From Sciurus carolinensis (taxonomy: Eukaryota > Chordata > Mammalia > Rodentia > Sciuridae): a stretch of DNA of 64,000 nucleotides. Location of the stretch: the NCBI RefSeq assembly GCF_902686445.1, contig NC_062232.1, positions 75,223,440 through 75,287,439 on the forward strand, in the 5' to 3' direction. Every line of letters starts with the position of its first letter. Position 1 is the first letter of the stretch. Below are positions 12,832 through 25,068 of this stretch, one piece after another. The notes beneath the pieces were generated by a model. It had not been told where the DNA came from. It ran no database searches and was given only the letters and a program-made list of their open reading frames with translations. Both the position numbers and the translations under genes were made by a program.

Positions 12832-13339
12832 CCCATTTATTGATTTGGTTCATTGTAATTCATAATAGCTGGATTATGGAACCAACCAAGATGCCCTTCA
12901 ACTGATGAATGAATAAAGAAAATGTGGTACACAATGGAATATTACTCAGCCATAAAGAAAAATAAAATTATGGCATTTGCTGGTAAATGAATGAAGTTGG
13001 AAAATACCATGCTAAGTGAAATAGACCAAGCCCAGAAAAATCAAAGGCCAAATGTTTTCTCTGATAAGTGGATGATGAGATGTAACAAGGGGTGGTGGCA
13101 GGGGGAGGAGAAGAATGAAGGAACTTTGGATGGTGTAGAGGAAAAGGGAGTGGGAGGGAGTGGGGGGCAGAAAGATAGTAGAATGAAACAGACAGTATCA
13201 CCCTACGTATATTTATGATTACAGGAATCGTGTGAATCTACATTGTATACAACCATAGAAATGAAAAGTTGTACCCCATTTGTATTCAATGAATCAAAAT
13301 GCAGTCTGTAAAAATAAAAAGATTAATAAAAATATTTCA

Positions 13340-14295
13340 GTAATACAGATGGTAAACAAATATATGAAAAAGTGTTTAACATCTAACAATTATAGAAAAG
13401 CAAATTAAAAGTATACTGAAATTTCCTCTCACTCCAGTCAGAATGACAATTTTCTAATATACAGGTAACAATTAATATCACCAAGGATGGGGGAAAAATG
13501 TACACTAACACATTCCTGGTGGGACTGCAAATTGGTGCAAACACTCTGGAAAGCACTATGGATATTCCTAAAAAAACTAGGAATGGAGCCATCATTTGAC
13601 CAAGCCACCAGCTCCTTGCTATATGTCCAAATGATTTAAAATCAGCATACTACAGTGATGCAGCCACATCAATGTTCATAGCAGCCCAATTCACAAGAAC
13701 CAAACTCTGGAGCCAACCTAGGTGTCCTGCAACAGATGAATGGATAAATAAATTGTGGTATATATACAAAATGAACTCTTACTCATTCATAAAGAAAAAA
13801 GACACATGATTTTTTTGCCAGTAGAGTGTGGAACTGGAGACTATCATACTAATTGAAGTAAGCCAGTCCCCAAAAGTCAAAGGTTAAATGCTTATCTGAT
13901 ATGTGGAAGCTAATTCAAAATAGGGGATGGATAAGAAATTAAAAGAAAGATCAGTGGAGTAGACAAAGGGGAGTGAAGGGAAGGGAGGAGGAATGGAGTA
14001 TAGAAAGACAGTAGAATGAATTTGACCTAATTTTCTTATGTACCTATATGAATATACCACAGTGAATCTCACCATCAAGTATATTCAAAAGACACTGATT
14101 GAAAAAAGATAAGTAAATAGCAGAAAGATCAGTAGAATAAAGAGAACAGGGGGGAGGAGGAAGAAAGGGAAAGGGGAACTAATAGGGACTGAATTACAAC
14201 AAATTGTATCCTGTACTTTAATAATTATGTAAAAATGAATTATACTGTTATGTATAACTAAAGAGAACCAATAAAACTTAAAAAATGTAAAAAAT
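13340..14295 (+). mobile_element. Older L1 3' fragment (ORF2 C-terminus plus 3'UTR)
   Basis: It begins within the ORF2 region corresponding to INRYMKKC and runs through the C-terminal ORF2 landmarks ('cattcctggtgggactgcaa', 'aaaactaggaatggagccat', 'gcagcccaattcacaagaac'). The 3'UTR differs from that of L1-A and L1-C, and it ends A-rich near 14290. That 3'UTR resembles the fragment at 21333-22135, so both belong to an older L1 subfamily. Confidence 0.8.
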
Positions 14296-15558
14296 TCAAC
14301 CAAATTCAGCACATTTACAGTTGAAGAATCACTATTTTATGGCCCTTTCTTCTTTAATTTTATGTTTAGTTCATACTGCTAAAAAATTGGGGGGTACATT
14401 GCAAGAGATGTTTCTGTGAAATTTTTACTTTAGATGTTGGTAGTTATCATGTGAATTATGGAAACAATTGTTAATTTTAATTAAAAATTGTGTGTGTGAG
14501 TGTGTGCAAGCATAAAATGGTCATTATAAGGATCTAACATGTTTCTCTCCAAGAAACCAATAGAACACTGAAATAGGTCACCAAGTCTTATAATCCCATT
14601 GGCATGAGGTTTTTGAGACTTTCTGTAAATGTGGTTAAAAAAAAGAGGCAGAAATTTTTATAAGCTATGCATTTAAACACATTATTAAACTAGTGGGTGA
14701 AAAAGAACCTCTATGTACCATTATTTCCCCACCACAGATAAAACACTGAGTGTGATATAAAACCAGAATATTGAGTTGTGATCTGCCATTGAAAGCAAAA
14801 TCAAAAACTAAAACCAAAATTATTCTGAAAGATGCTGGGAAATCAGCACTGTAGTCTAGAAATTAAGACTTGAGAAAACAACAAATGAGGAAAATGAACC
14901 TGAGACCACTACATTTTATCAAGGACTTTCAAAGGAGCTTAAAATAGTTACAGTTTATTTATATGTCTTGACTCAGGCAGAGACAACTGCTAAGCAAAGC
15001 ATTTCCTAAATAGGCTTTTATATTACCACAGACAAAAATAAGAAATTTGAATGTACTATTAAAGATAGCTGAAAAATGAATCAAATAAATTGATGTGAGA
15101 ATCAATGATAAATGAAAAGCAAGAAAAGATTTACATGCCTAACACCTAAATTGGATTAATCAGGAAAAGATTATAATTTTATTAGATATTATACAAAATA
15201 AAAAATGCAATCTCAAAAATGTCATGCAAGACTATCAAAAATGTGATTTTCAAAAAACCTTCAAAAATGTTAGAAATATGTATATACAGTCAAATACTCA
15301 TATGTTTTTTGAAATTTCAAATTAATTGGGATTTTCTGTTTTTGATCTTATGTAGAAAGTTGAATGATACTACTCTCCAAAATCAATGAGAAAAATCCAG
15401 GTAATTTACTAAGTAAAAGTTTTATGTTTTTGTCTCATCAGAGTGGTGAGATCACAAAGAAATTTAAATAAATTCTAGGAAAAAGGAGAATAGACCTTCC
15501 TCTGCAGAAGAATAAAGAGAATAGAAAAATAACATTTTAAAATGAAAAAGAAAGTCAC
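14296..15558. other. AT-rich intergenic DNA, no gene seen
   Basis: No exon, RNA gene or transposon is recognised. A short GT-rich patch occurs at about 14490-14510. Confidence 0.45.
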
Positions 15559-16735
15559 AGGAGGGTTGAAGATGGTGGAGTAGAGGAGGTTACTTTCCAA
15601 GCTGCTCTGTGGTGTGAGACCAATACAGCAGACAAGCAGTTTCTCCTTTAGGTAAGTGACGAAAGAAATCCTACTGGGATTTAATACTAGACTCTGAGAA
15701 CAGCCTTGGGACTCACGAGTTTGGATGAAAGAGAATCTAAAAAATTAAAAAAAGAAAAAACCCACAACAGGCACCAGCAGCTGATGTGGATCTACCTTAG
15801 GCAGGATGAAAAGGGAAACCAAGAGGGTCCCCATTATGGGTCACACTGTGTCATGTGTTAAATTGGAGATGACAGTTTTCAGAGACCTTGTTGAGCTGAT
15901 CCAGTGGGTGAGCTGCACTTTGTTTTTTGTGAGAAGGATGTTGCATATCTCCTGGTGTCCTGCAGAAAACTGGGACAGTCACCATCCATTCCCACTGCAC
16001 TACAGTAGCCTGCAGGTGTGGGTTCAAACCCTGGTGCCCAGATTTGTGTAATTCCAGCAGGATCCAAAACCTGATCAGGCAGACCCAGAGTGGGACTAGA
16101 AAATCAAGTGAAATTCAGGCATGGAAATTGTTGCATCCTGAAGAATTCAATACTCAGAGTCAGATATCTTAGGTGTCTCTAACTCTTTGAGTCTTGATTC
16201 ACAGGACCAGTTGGAGATGACTGGAAGCTTGATTGGACAGGTATGGGGGGAGGATTATTATACATTGGTTTGTTATGTATTGTTTTTTATTGTTGTTTTA
16301 TATTGTTTTTTTTCCAGTTTCCTTGATTCTCTTTTCTTTTGCTAACAGCCAAATTCTATTATTCTCCATTTCACTCTTCCTTTAACTCTTTCCTTCTTCT
16401 CTCTCATCTACCCTCTCAATTATTACATCCTACATCTTCTTTGCATTCTCCCTCTAGATGTTTTTGAAATAGCAAACTATTTTGTAAAGATTATATCTCT
16501 CTGTTGGCAATTGCCTACCATGCCATTTCTATTTATAATGCCAATTGACATTGTAGATGCTGGAATACAGACTAAGTGTTTAGTTTAATGCTGAATATTG
16601 ATTGTACTGGTTGTTAATATTATTTGTCTCCCCCTAAAGTATGAGGTACTAGCAATCTTCAGTAACACTATAAATTCAAATTGTAGCAGCTCTGCCACCT
16701 TATATTCTTACTGATAAATGGGCAGACATATAAAC
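15559..16735 (+). promoter_or_regulatory. L1-3 5'UTR (internal promoter relic)
   Basis: The 5' edge reads GGAGGGTTGAAGATGGTGGA. The AAGATGG core at 15569-15575 lies within about 15 bp of the element start, as the YY1 site does in human L1 5'UTRs. The rest shows no long ORF and precedes the ORF1 remnant. Transcription-factor binding is inferred only from motif and position. Confidence 0.6.
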
Positions 16736-16737
16736 AG

Positions 16738-17772
16738 CATGAAAAAGGAAGGGAACAAACCATCTCAAAACAATCAAAATGTCTCATTAACAGAATGAAA
16801 TGATATAATAGCAGAGGAAATGCCTGAAAAGGAACTTAGAAAGTTCTTCGGTAACTATGAGGTAAAAGAAAATGTAAGATGTGAAAACAGAGAAAAAAAT
16901 CCAAGAAGTGAAAGATCATTTCAATAAGGAGATAAAAAAATGGAGAAAAATCAATCAGAAACTCTCAAAATAAAGGAATCATACAACCAAATTAAAAACT
17001 CAATAGAAAGCATCACTAGCAGAGTAGATCACTTGACAGATTGTGTTTCAGGTAACAAAAACAAAATATATGATCTGGAAAATAAAGTTGACCATGGAGG
17101 AAAGATGTTCACAGATTATGAACAGAACTTTCAATAAATATAAGATAACCTGAAAAGACCAAATTGAAGATTTATCAGGATAAGTGAAGGTTCTGAAATA
17201 CAAATGAAAGGAATGCATGATCTTTTCAATGAAATAATATCAGAAAATTTTCAAAGCCATAAGAATGAAATAGAAAATCAATACAGGAGGCCTACAGTAT
17301 TCCAAATATGCAAAATTACAACAGACCTATACCACGGTACATCATTATGAAAATGCCCAACATACAGAATAAGTATAAATTTTAAATGCTGTCAGAGAAA
17401 AATGGCTGGTCACATTGAGAGAGAAAACAATCTGGATCTCAGGTGATTTCTCAATCCAGAACCTAAAACCCAGAAGGTCTTGGAATAATATACACTGAAC
17501 CCTGAAAGAAAAGGGATGACAACCAGAATAATATATCTGGCAAAATTAAACTTCAGATTTGATGATGAAATAAAAATCTTCCACAATAAACAAAAATTAA
17601 AAGAATTGACACCCAGAAAGCCTGCACTACAACACATACTCAATAAAATATTTCATGAAGAAATAAAAAATAAAACTGAAAACAAGCAAAGGGAGGAACT
17701 GCAGAACAAAAACAGTAAATCAAGGAGAAACAATTCATATTCAAAAAGGAATAAATCAAAATTACAGGGATA
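16738..17772 (+). pseudogene. L1-3 ORF1 remnant
   Basis: It starts at an ATG followed by a K-rich segment aligned to MRKQGKKMSQ of better copies. It continues through the EEMPEKELRK region, a coiled coil (open stretch 16940-17134 with IKESYNQIKNSIESITSRV and a DLENKVDH segment) and the C-terminal domain (17516-17770, with ARLNFRFD-like and KPALQHILNKIFHEE text). Stops and frameshifts lie between. Intact ORF1p is the L1 RNA chaperone. Confidence 0.78.
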
Positions 17773-17774
17773 AA

Positions 17775-20700
17775 ATGATTTCTCAATAATAACATCAAAT
17801 GAAAATTGCCTAAACTCATCAATCAAAAGACATAGATGGGCATATTGGATTTAAAAATAATACTCAGCAATATACTGTCCTCAAGAAACTCACCTCATTG
17901 GCAAATAGAGACAGAGACTGAACATAAAAAGATGAGAAAAAATGTATCATTTACATGGATCTCAAAAGCAAAATTGGTTTCTGTACTCACAGCAGAGATA
18001 GTGGACTTTAAGCCAAAGTTATTCAGAAGGGATCATCTCTGTACATTAAACAAACTCTTCTCAATTTCTAGAATCAAAACAATAATACTGGGTGACTTTA
18101 ACATGACTCTCTCATCACTTCATAAATCCTCCAAATAAAAACTAAATAAAGGAGCTATAGAACTAAAAAATACAATTAATAATTTACTTAACAAGCATAT
18201 ATAGAATATTTCATCCATCAATGACTGAATACACTTTCTTCTCAGTAGTACACAGATCATTTTCTAAAATAGACAAATACAAGGTCACAAAGCAATGCTT
18301 AGCAAATACAAAAAAATACAGATAATATCTTGCATTTTATCAGTTCATAATGGAATGAAATTAGAATTCAATAATATAATAAAAATATCCAGAAGACTAA
18401 ATACCTGAAGACTAAATAATATGCTATTGAATGACCAATGGATAGCAGAAGATATCAGGAATGAAATTTTAAAAAATACTTAGATGAAAATGAGAGTAGC
18501 TACACAATATATTGAAATCTCTAGAACACTATGAAGATGGTTCTGAGGAATGTTCATAGCACTGACCTCATTCATTAATAGAAATGCATCAAATAAATAT
18601 TCTAACATTATATCTCAAGACTCTGGAAAAGGAAGAACAAATGAATACTAAAAAGAAGTAAAAAACATCAGGGTTGAAGTCAATGAAATTGAAACAAAAA
18701 GTTGGTTCTTTGAAAAAAAATAAATAAAATGAATAAACTCTTAGCCATGCTAACCAAGAAAAAGAAGGAAGAAAATTCAAATTTCTAAAATCTGTGATGA
18801 AAAGGTAAGTATCACCATAGATGCCACAGAAATAGAGGATAACCAGAAACTATTTTGAAAATTTATACTACAATAAAGTAGAAATTCTTGAAGACATCTA
18901 CAAATTTCTAGAGACATATGACCTATTCAAAGTGAATCAGAAAGACATACAAAATTTAACAGATCGATTTCAATTAATGAAATAGAAGATTCCATCAAAA
19001 GCCTACCAAAAAGAAAACCTCAGGACTGGATACGTTCTCAGTCATGTTCTACCAGACTTTCAAAGAAGTAACACCAATCCTCCTCAAATTATTCAATGAT
19101 ATAGAAAAAGAGGGCACCCTTTCAATGTCATTCTATGAAGCTAATATCATCCTATTTCCAAATGAGACAAACACATCAAGGAAAAAATAAACTTCAGACC
19201 AATATCCCTGATGAATATAGATGCAAAAATTCTCAATAAATTTCTGGAAAATCTCAAGCAAAAACATATTAAAAAGATAGTGCACCATGAAAAAGTGGGG
19301 TTCATCCCAGGGATGCAAATTTGTTTCATATGGAAAGCAATAAGTAATTAACCATATCAATAGACTTAAACACTAATGATGAATCAGGAGGAGAAATTAG
19401 AAAAAATAAACCATTCACAATAGCCTCTAAAAAATACCTGAGAATCAAACTAACAAAAAAGGTGAAATATTTCTACAATAAATACTACAGAACACCAAAG
19501 AAAAAAGTAAAAGAAGAGGGCTGGGGTTGTAACTCAGTGGTAGAGCACTTGCCTAGTATGTGTGAGGCACTGGGTTTGATCCTCAGCACCACATAAAAAT
19601 AAATAAACAAAATAATGTTACTGTGTCAATTTACAACTAAAATGTTTTAAAAAAGGAAATTGAAGAAGACCTTAGCAGATGGAAACATCTCAGTGTTCTT
19701 GAATAGGTAGAATTAATATTATTAAAATGCCCATAATACCAAATGCACTATACAAATTTCAAGCAATTCCTGTTGAAATTCCAATGACATTCTTCATAAA
19801 AGCAGAAAAAAATAACATGAAATTCATTTGGAACAATGAGAAGACCAGAATAGTCAAAGCAATCCTTAGAATAGTGAAGATTGAGGCATCACAATAACAG
19901 ACCTTAAATTATACTATAAATCTATAATAACAAAAACAGCATGTTATTGTACCAAAAGAGATATGAAGACAAATGGAGCAGAACAGAAGACACAGAGGTA
20001 AACTCACATAAATACAGTTATCTCATCCTAGAAAAAGGCATCATGAATATACAATGGAGAAAATATAGATGCTTCAAAAAATGGTGCTGGGAAAACTGGA
20101 AGTGCATATGTAGTAGCATGAAATTCAACCAATATCTCTCAGTCTGCACAAAACTCATCTCAAAATAGATCAAATACCTTGGCATGTGAGCAGAAATCCT
20201 GCACATACAAGAAAATGTAAGCCCTATACTCCATCATTTTGGCTTAGGAACTGACTTCCTCAACAAGATACCTAAAATGCAAGAAGTAAAATCATGAATG
20301 AATAAATGGGATGGTATCAAACTAAATAACCCCTTTGCTTCAAAGGAAACAATCCAGAGCCTGGAAAGAGAGCCTACAAAATGGGAGAAAATCTTGGCCA
20401 CCTGTACTTCCAATAGGGCATTAATCTTTAGGATATATAAAGAACATAAAAAGCTTTAAAAAATAATAACACAATCAATAAATAGGCAATGGAACTGAAC
20501 AAATACTTCACAGAAGAAGAAATAGAATGATCAACCCATATATGAAAAAAAGTTTCAACATCTCTAGCAATTAGAGAAATGCAAATCCAAACTACCCTAA
20601 GATTTCATCTCACCCCAATGAGAATGGTGATTATCAAGAATAGAAGGAACAATAGGTGTTGGTGAGGATGTGGGGAAAAGGGTACTCTCATACATTGCTG

Positions 20701-20990
20701 ATGGAGTTGAAAATTAGTGAAGCCACTCTGGAAAGCAGTATGGAGATTCCTCAGAAAACTTGGAATGGAATCACCATTTGACCCAGCTATCCCACTCCTT
20801 GGCCTATACCCAAAGGATTTAAAATCAGCATACTACAGTGATGCAGCAACATCAATGTTCATAGCTGCTCAATTCACAATAGCCAGATTGTGGAACTAAC
20901 CTAGATGTCCTTCAATTGATGAATGGATAAAGAAACTGTGGTATATATACACAATGGACTATTACTCAGTCATAAAGAAGAATAAAATTA
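17775..20990 (+). pseudogene. L1-3 ORF2 remnant, RT core deleted
   Basis: Endonuclease homology starts near 17785, and GDFNMTLSSL is readable near 18090. The linker and RT fingers follow to about 19370 ([10 protein letters not shown] region lost). At about 19372 the sequence jumps to the region after the FADD box ('aggaggagaaattag', corresponding to EREVRK), so several hundred bases including the catalytic palm are missing. Downstream is degraded thumb and C-terminal text, interrupted by an ID SINE at 19518-19654. The last part (20577-20960) is noticeably better preserved than the rest, so it may be a younger insertion. Confidence 0.72.
19518..19654 (+). mobile_element. ID SINE (sciurid type) in L1-3 ORF2
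   Basis: The tRNA-Ala-like head reads GGGCTGGGGTTGTAACTCAG, followed by box B-like GGTTTGATCC. The tail has CACCACATAAAAATAAATAA, a 'tactgtgtcaatttacaact' motif and an A-run. The internal Pol III A/B boxes are still recognisable. The flanks are A/G-rich, so the target duplication is not certain. Confidence 0.88.
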
Positions 20991-21332
20991 TGACATTTGC
21001 AGGTGAATGGATGAAGTTGGAGAATATCATGCTAAGTGAGAAAAGACAACCCCCAAAAGCAAAGGATGAATGATCTCTCTGATAAGCGGATAATGATACA
21101 TAATTGGGTGTGGGAGGGAGGCAAAAATGGAGGAAGGATGGATTGTATAGAGGAAAAATAGGGGTGGGAGGGGTGGGGGGAAGGAAAAATAACAGAATGA
21201 GACAAACATCATTACTCTATGTACATGTATGATTACACAAATGGTATGACTCTAGTTTATGTGCAACCAGAGAAACAAGCTGTACCCCATTTGTTTAGAA
21301 TGAATCAAAATAAATAAATTATTTAAAAAAAC

Positions 21333-22135
21333 TGCACTGAGATTCCATCTCACTCCAGGCAGAATGGAAATTATCAGGAATATAAGTAATAGTAAATGTT
21401 GGTGAGGATGTGGGAATAGGGTATATTCATAAATTGCTGGTAGGACTGCAAATTGGTGCAATCACTCTGAAAATGGTATGGATATTCCTAAGAAAACTTG
21501 GAATGTAAGCACCAATTGACCCAGTTATCCCACTCCTTTGTATAACCTCAAAGGATTTAAAATCACCATACTACAGTGATGCAGCCACATCAATGTTTAC
21601 AGCAGCTCAATTCACAGTAGTTAATCTATGAAATCAACCTAGGTGTCCTTCAGCAAATGAATGGATAAAGAAAATGTGGTATATATACACATGTGGTATG
21701 TGTGTGTGTGCCATAAAATAGAATGTCTTTATGACTTCATGACATTTGCCAGAAAATGGATGGATATGGAGACTATGCTAAGTGAAATAAGCCAGTCACA
21801 AAAAAATCCAAAGATCAAACGCTCTCTCTTGATATGTGGATGCTAACACACACAAGGGGGGTGGGGTAAAATAGAAGTTCAGTAGATTAGACAAATGGAA
21901 ATGAAGGGAAGGGAGGGGGGAAATAAATAGGAAAGACAGTGGAATGAACCTTATTTAGCTTTCCTATATACATATATAAATAAACCACAGTGAATCTTCA
22001 CATTAGGTCTAACCACAAGATGGGGGGGGGATTCTAATTAGAATAAGATGTTCTCCGTGTTTGTATAAACATGTCACAATATACTCTACTATCATGTATA
22101 AATAAAAGAACAATTTTAAATACATAAATAAATAA
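21333..22135 (+). mobile_element. Older-type L1 3' fragment in tandem with L1-3
   Basis: It resumes in ORF2 at 'gagattccatctcactccag', so the C-terminal region is present twice in a row (20600-20990 and 21340-21790). The 3'UTR differs from the preceding copy and matches the type at 13340-14295. It contains a G9 run at 22022 and ends in an (AAAT)n tail at about 22115-22135. Confidence 0.75.
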
Positions 22136-22139
22136 ATAA

Positions 22140-23125
22140 GGAAACAACATTTTGGGAGAAAGTCTTCCAATGCATTTGTGTTAGGAGAATTCTAAGGTGT
22201 CTCCTGCCACATTCCTGGACTGTGTTGTATATACTTTGTGTTATCCTCTCCCCTTAAATAGGAAAAGGCACATGATTGTAATGGAGTGTCATCCCCATTA
22301 TTTGGTTACTACTTAATTAATTTTTACTTAAATAAAACAGAGTATATTCTAATGGCCTAATGAGGTGAACCCTTCAAAGAAACAAGAAGCAGCAGCAGAT
22401 GTGCTTCTGCTGGCCTAGAAAAAAGTAAACATACATATTTAAAAGTGTGTATGTATGTCATCTGGCAAAAAACTATTTGTAGAGTGTATATACAAGCAAT
22501 GGTCCTCAGTAATTTAAAAGAAAATAGGGATTTAAATCATATGACCATACTTGACCCAGGGCTTGTATAAAAGAATTATAATTTATAAAACTCAATTATA
22601 AAACTTCAAACAAGCCAATATTTGGATGAACACTTTCAATGCTGCTATGTAGAATACCAGAAGTCCAGGTTGTTTAAAGAGCACAAATTCATTGTCTTAT
22701 ACTTTCATAGGTTAAAAATTCACATGAATCTACCTGGGGTCATTTAAACTGTCTGAAAAGGTGCATTCCTTTCTGGAAACTTAGAGTCTTTATTTACTTT
22801 TTCAGCTTCCAAAAACTGTGCACATTTTTTGGCTCATGGTCTCTTTCACTTATCATCAAATTCAGCAGCATTGCATCTCTGATGTCTTCCAGAGTCACAT
22901 CTCTATTGAGCCTTAAGTCATTTTAAGGACTATATGATTAGGATGAACCCATCTAACTAATCCACAATAAAATCATCAAAAAAATCTTAAACCTCAGTTG
23001 CATTTGTACAGTCTGTTTTGAGAGGGAAATTTGGCAACTTCATAGATTATGGAAATTAGAATGCAGGTATCTTTGGAACATCTTTGTTCTGTCTATTATA
23101 ATGCTCAATATTATTAGTTATAAGA
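22140..23125. other. Mostly unique DNA; possible unnamed old repeat at 22660-22920
   Basis: No coding signal. The stretch around 22660-22920 has the feel of a diverged mammalian-wide repeat ('agaagtccaggttg', 'ctgatgtcttccagagtcac'), but I cannot name the family. Confidence 0.35.
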
Positions 23126-23129
23126 AAAT

Positions 23130-23668
23130 GTAAACTAAAAGTCAAATGAGATAGCACTGTACATACTCTACAATATATCATATGTATTATGCTCATAAAT
23201 AGACTTGTTCACAAATGTAATTTTAATCATAATGTGTAAAAAAACTAGAAATTACCAAAACATCCTTCAATAAGAGAATACATAAATTAATTGTACATAC
23301 AACAATTTCCTCCACAAAGAAAACACTTCACAGTAATAAAAATTAACCAACACGTGATACATTCAACAACATTTATGTCCCTCAGGCTCACTACCCACCA
23401 AGCACAAAAATGAAATCACAATAGTATTTCATTTATATGAAATTATAGAAAAAATATGCTAATCCAGTGAGATAAACTAGATTATTTGTTCTATTTCCTG
23501 GGATAAAAATCAGAGGTTTACTAAGAATAAGTATGTTGGAAAATGTTGGGATGATGGAAAAGCATATCTTGATGCTGTTGATATAGTACATGGTTGTATA
23601 CACGTGAGCTCTTCACTACAATGAAATATTTCTTGATAAATCAATTATTTTAAAGTACCACAAATCAA
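23130..23668 (+). mobile_element. Ancient L1 3' end (L1M/HAL1-like)
   Basis: It resembles the terminal ORF2 and 3'UTR of old mammalian L1s. Landmarks are 'caaatgagatagcactgtac', 'aaacatccttcaataagaga', 'atgatggaaaagcatatctt' and 'acatggttgtatacacgtga'. It is heavily diverged and ends near 'aaagtacca'. Confidence 0.55.
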
Positions 23669-23689
23669 TAATATATTTAACACTCCTAA

Positions 23690-24070
23690 CCTATCACACA
23701 TCATAACTTAGCCTAGCCCACCTTAAACATGTTCATAAAACCCATATTAGCCTACAGTTGAGTAAAATAACACAAATTGTATTTTGTAATAAAGTATTGA
23801 ACATCTCAGGTTATTTATGGAATACCTATATCCAAAAAAATGTTGGCATCACCCTACACTGTGGAGAATTGTTTGCTTACCCTCATGATCCCATGGCTGA
23901 TTGTTAGCTAAGGTTCACTGCTGCTACCCAACATTGAGAGAATATTTTACCATATGTCCCAAAACCAGGAAAAAGTAAAAATTCAAAATTCTATATAGAG
24001 TTTCCACTAAATGCATATAATTTTAAACCTATCATAAAGTCCAAAATCTAAAATTGAAACATGTCAGAAA
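23690..24070. repeat. Old interspersed repeat, family unresolved
   Basis: It contains phrases I recognise from a mammalian-wide repeat ('acttagcctagcccacctta', 'ttagcctacagttgagtaaa', 'gtttccactaaatgcatata') but cannot place in a class with confidence. It may be a DNA-transposon relic. Confidence 0.35.
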
Positions 24071-24534
24071 CTGTCTTATAAATAAAATATGTGAAAATTA
24101 TTGTGTAAAATTATACTTTAATACAGTTTACTTTTATAAAATGAAAGATAAAGTATAGAAATTTGGAGACAGATGAAATATAAAACAACTTGTCTCCAGA
24201 TGATCTTCCCTATAAGAAAAGCAAAAATAATTTTTTTCAGGCTAAAGATACTAGGTGAAAGCAAATGGAATTATGGATCTTCAGGAAATAATGATGCAAG
24301 AATAACTATTTAGATGAATGAAAATCACTTTTATGAATGTATCCATATCTATATCTTTATCTATTTCTGTCTAAATATTAGTAGTAAGTTGCTATGCACC
24401 AAACTATTCCTATACTACAAAGCCAGTAGAGAATCTTTCTACAAAGCTAAAAGTCACATATAACATAGCATGATGGTGAGAATAACTGACATATCACTTT
24501 TTCATATTCTGTTGACTAGAAGCAAGACTAGAAT

Positions 24535-24685
24535 GATATTTTTGTTTAACTATATTTTCAGTTGTAGATGGACACAATACCTTTATTTTATTTGTTTATT
24601 TTTCATTGGTGCTGAGGATAGAAACTAGTGCCTCATATGTGCCAGGCAAGTGCTCTACCACTGAGTGACAACCCCAGCCTCAGAA
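24535..24685 (-). mobile_element. ID SINE (sciurid type), antisense
   Basis: On the plus strand, a reverse-complement tail ('cagttgtagatggacacaat', TTTATTTTATTTG) precedes the reverse complement of the ID head ('ggtgctgaggatagaaacta', 'caagtgctctaccactgagt', CCCAGCC). The long A/T-rich tail with a 'gtgtccatctacaac' element is what I know from squirrel ID copies. Confidence 0.88.
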
Positions 24686-24972
24686 ACGCATCTTCATTTC
24701 TACTGATTCTCCAGTCTTTGAACACAAATATGAAATATACCATCAACTTTCCTGGGTCTCCACCCGACCAGCTAAAAATCTTTAATTTTTCCACTTCCAT
24801 AATCATGTGAACCAACCCAAATAAATATAAAATTCAACACACAGTAGTGGGACAGGAATAGGATAACAATAATAGACATCTCAGTTTGAATGAGAGGGAT
24901 AATGAAAGTTGAAAACAAGTTACTAGCTCAGTGACAGTTATGAAATATAGACAGGCATACTACATTCAAGGG

Positions 24973-25068
24973 TTTTTTTTTTTTTTTTTTTTGCGGTACT
25001 GGGGATCAAACTTAGGGCCTTGTGCTTGCGAGGCAAGCACTCTACCAGCTGAGCTATCTCCCCAGCCC
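24973..25068 (-). mobile_element. Short ID SINE with pure poly(A) tail, antisense
   Basis: A T20-class run is directly followed by the reverse complement of an ID head ('gcggtactggggatcaaact', 'gaggcaagcactctaccagc', 'gagctatctccccagccc'). AAGGG flanks both sides (24968-24972 and 25069-25073). The long unbroken homopolymer and close match to an ID consensus suggest a younger insertion than the other SINEs here. It lacks the TAAA-rich tail of the sciurid form. Confidence 0.85.

Larger units (their letters stand above)
11438..13339 (+). mobile_element. L1-2: 5'-truncated twin-primed LINE-1 with 12-bp target duplication
   Basis: The element is bounded by AAAAATATTTCA at 11438-11449 and again at 13328-13339. 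About 11458-12850 is the ORF2 3' region inverted. About 12850-13327 is ORF2 C-terminus plus 3'UTR in plus orientation with an A-rich end. The inverted part starts, in L1 coordinates, at the sequence ending '..caatgttca', and the plus part begins at 'ttcat..', so the two are contiguous in the source RNA with a few bases of overlap. This is a textbook twin-priming product. Two later insertions sit inside: an L1 3'UTR piece (11767-12010) and a solo LTR (12076-12831). Seven bases (GGTACCT) lie between the left duplication and the L1 text and look like filler. Confidence 0.88.
15559..22135 (+). mobile_element. L1-3: long, old LINE-1 with 5'UTR, decayed ORFs and nested repeats
   Basis: A 5'UTR (about 15559-16735) precedes degraded ORF1 (16738-17772), degraded ORF2 and a 3' end. 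An ID SINE interrupts ORF2 at 19518-19654. The 3' side holds two L1 3' ends in tandem. The first has the younger-type 3'UTR and ends A-rich near 21332. The second (21333-22135) resumes within ORF2 and has an older-type 3'UTR. Either a young truncated L1 inserted into L1-3, or L1-3 ends at 21332 next to a separate older fragment. Breakpoints alone do not decide this. An internal gap removes the RT core near 19372. Confidence 0.75.

Noticed and set aside
15520..22170. Target duplication for L1-3 (AGAAAGTC on both sides)
   Set aside because: The 8-bp match is not adjacent to both proposed ends and is low complexity, so I do not claim it.
24973..25068. tRNA-like gene (A and B boxes)
   Set aside because: This and the other tRNA-Ala-like units are ID SINEs: antisense or tailed, with target duplications or A-rich tails and without an intact cloverleaf and terminator arrangement.
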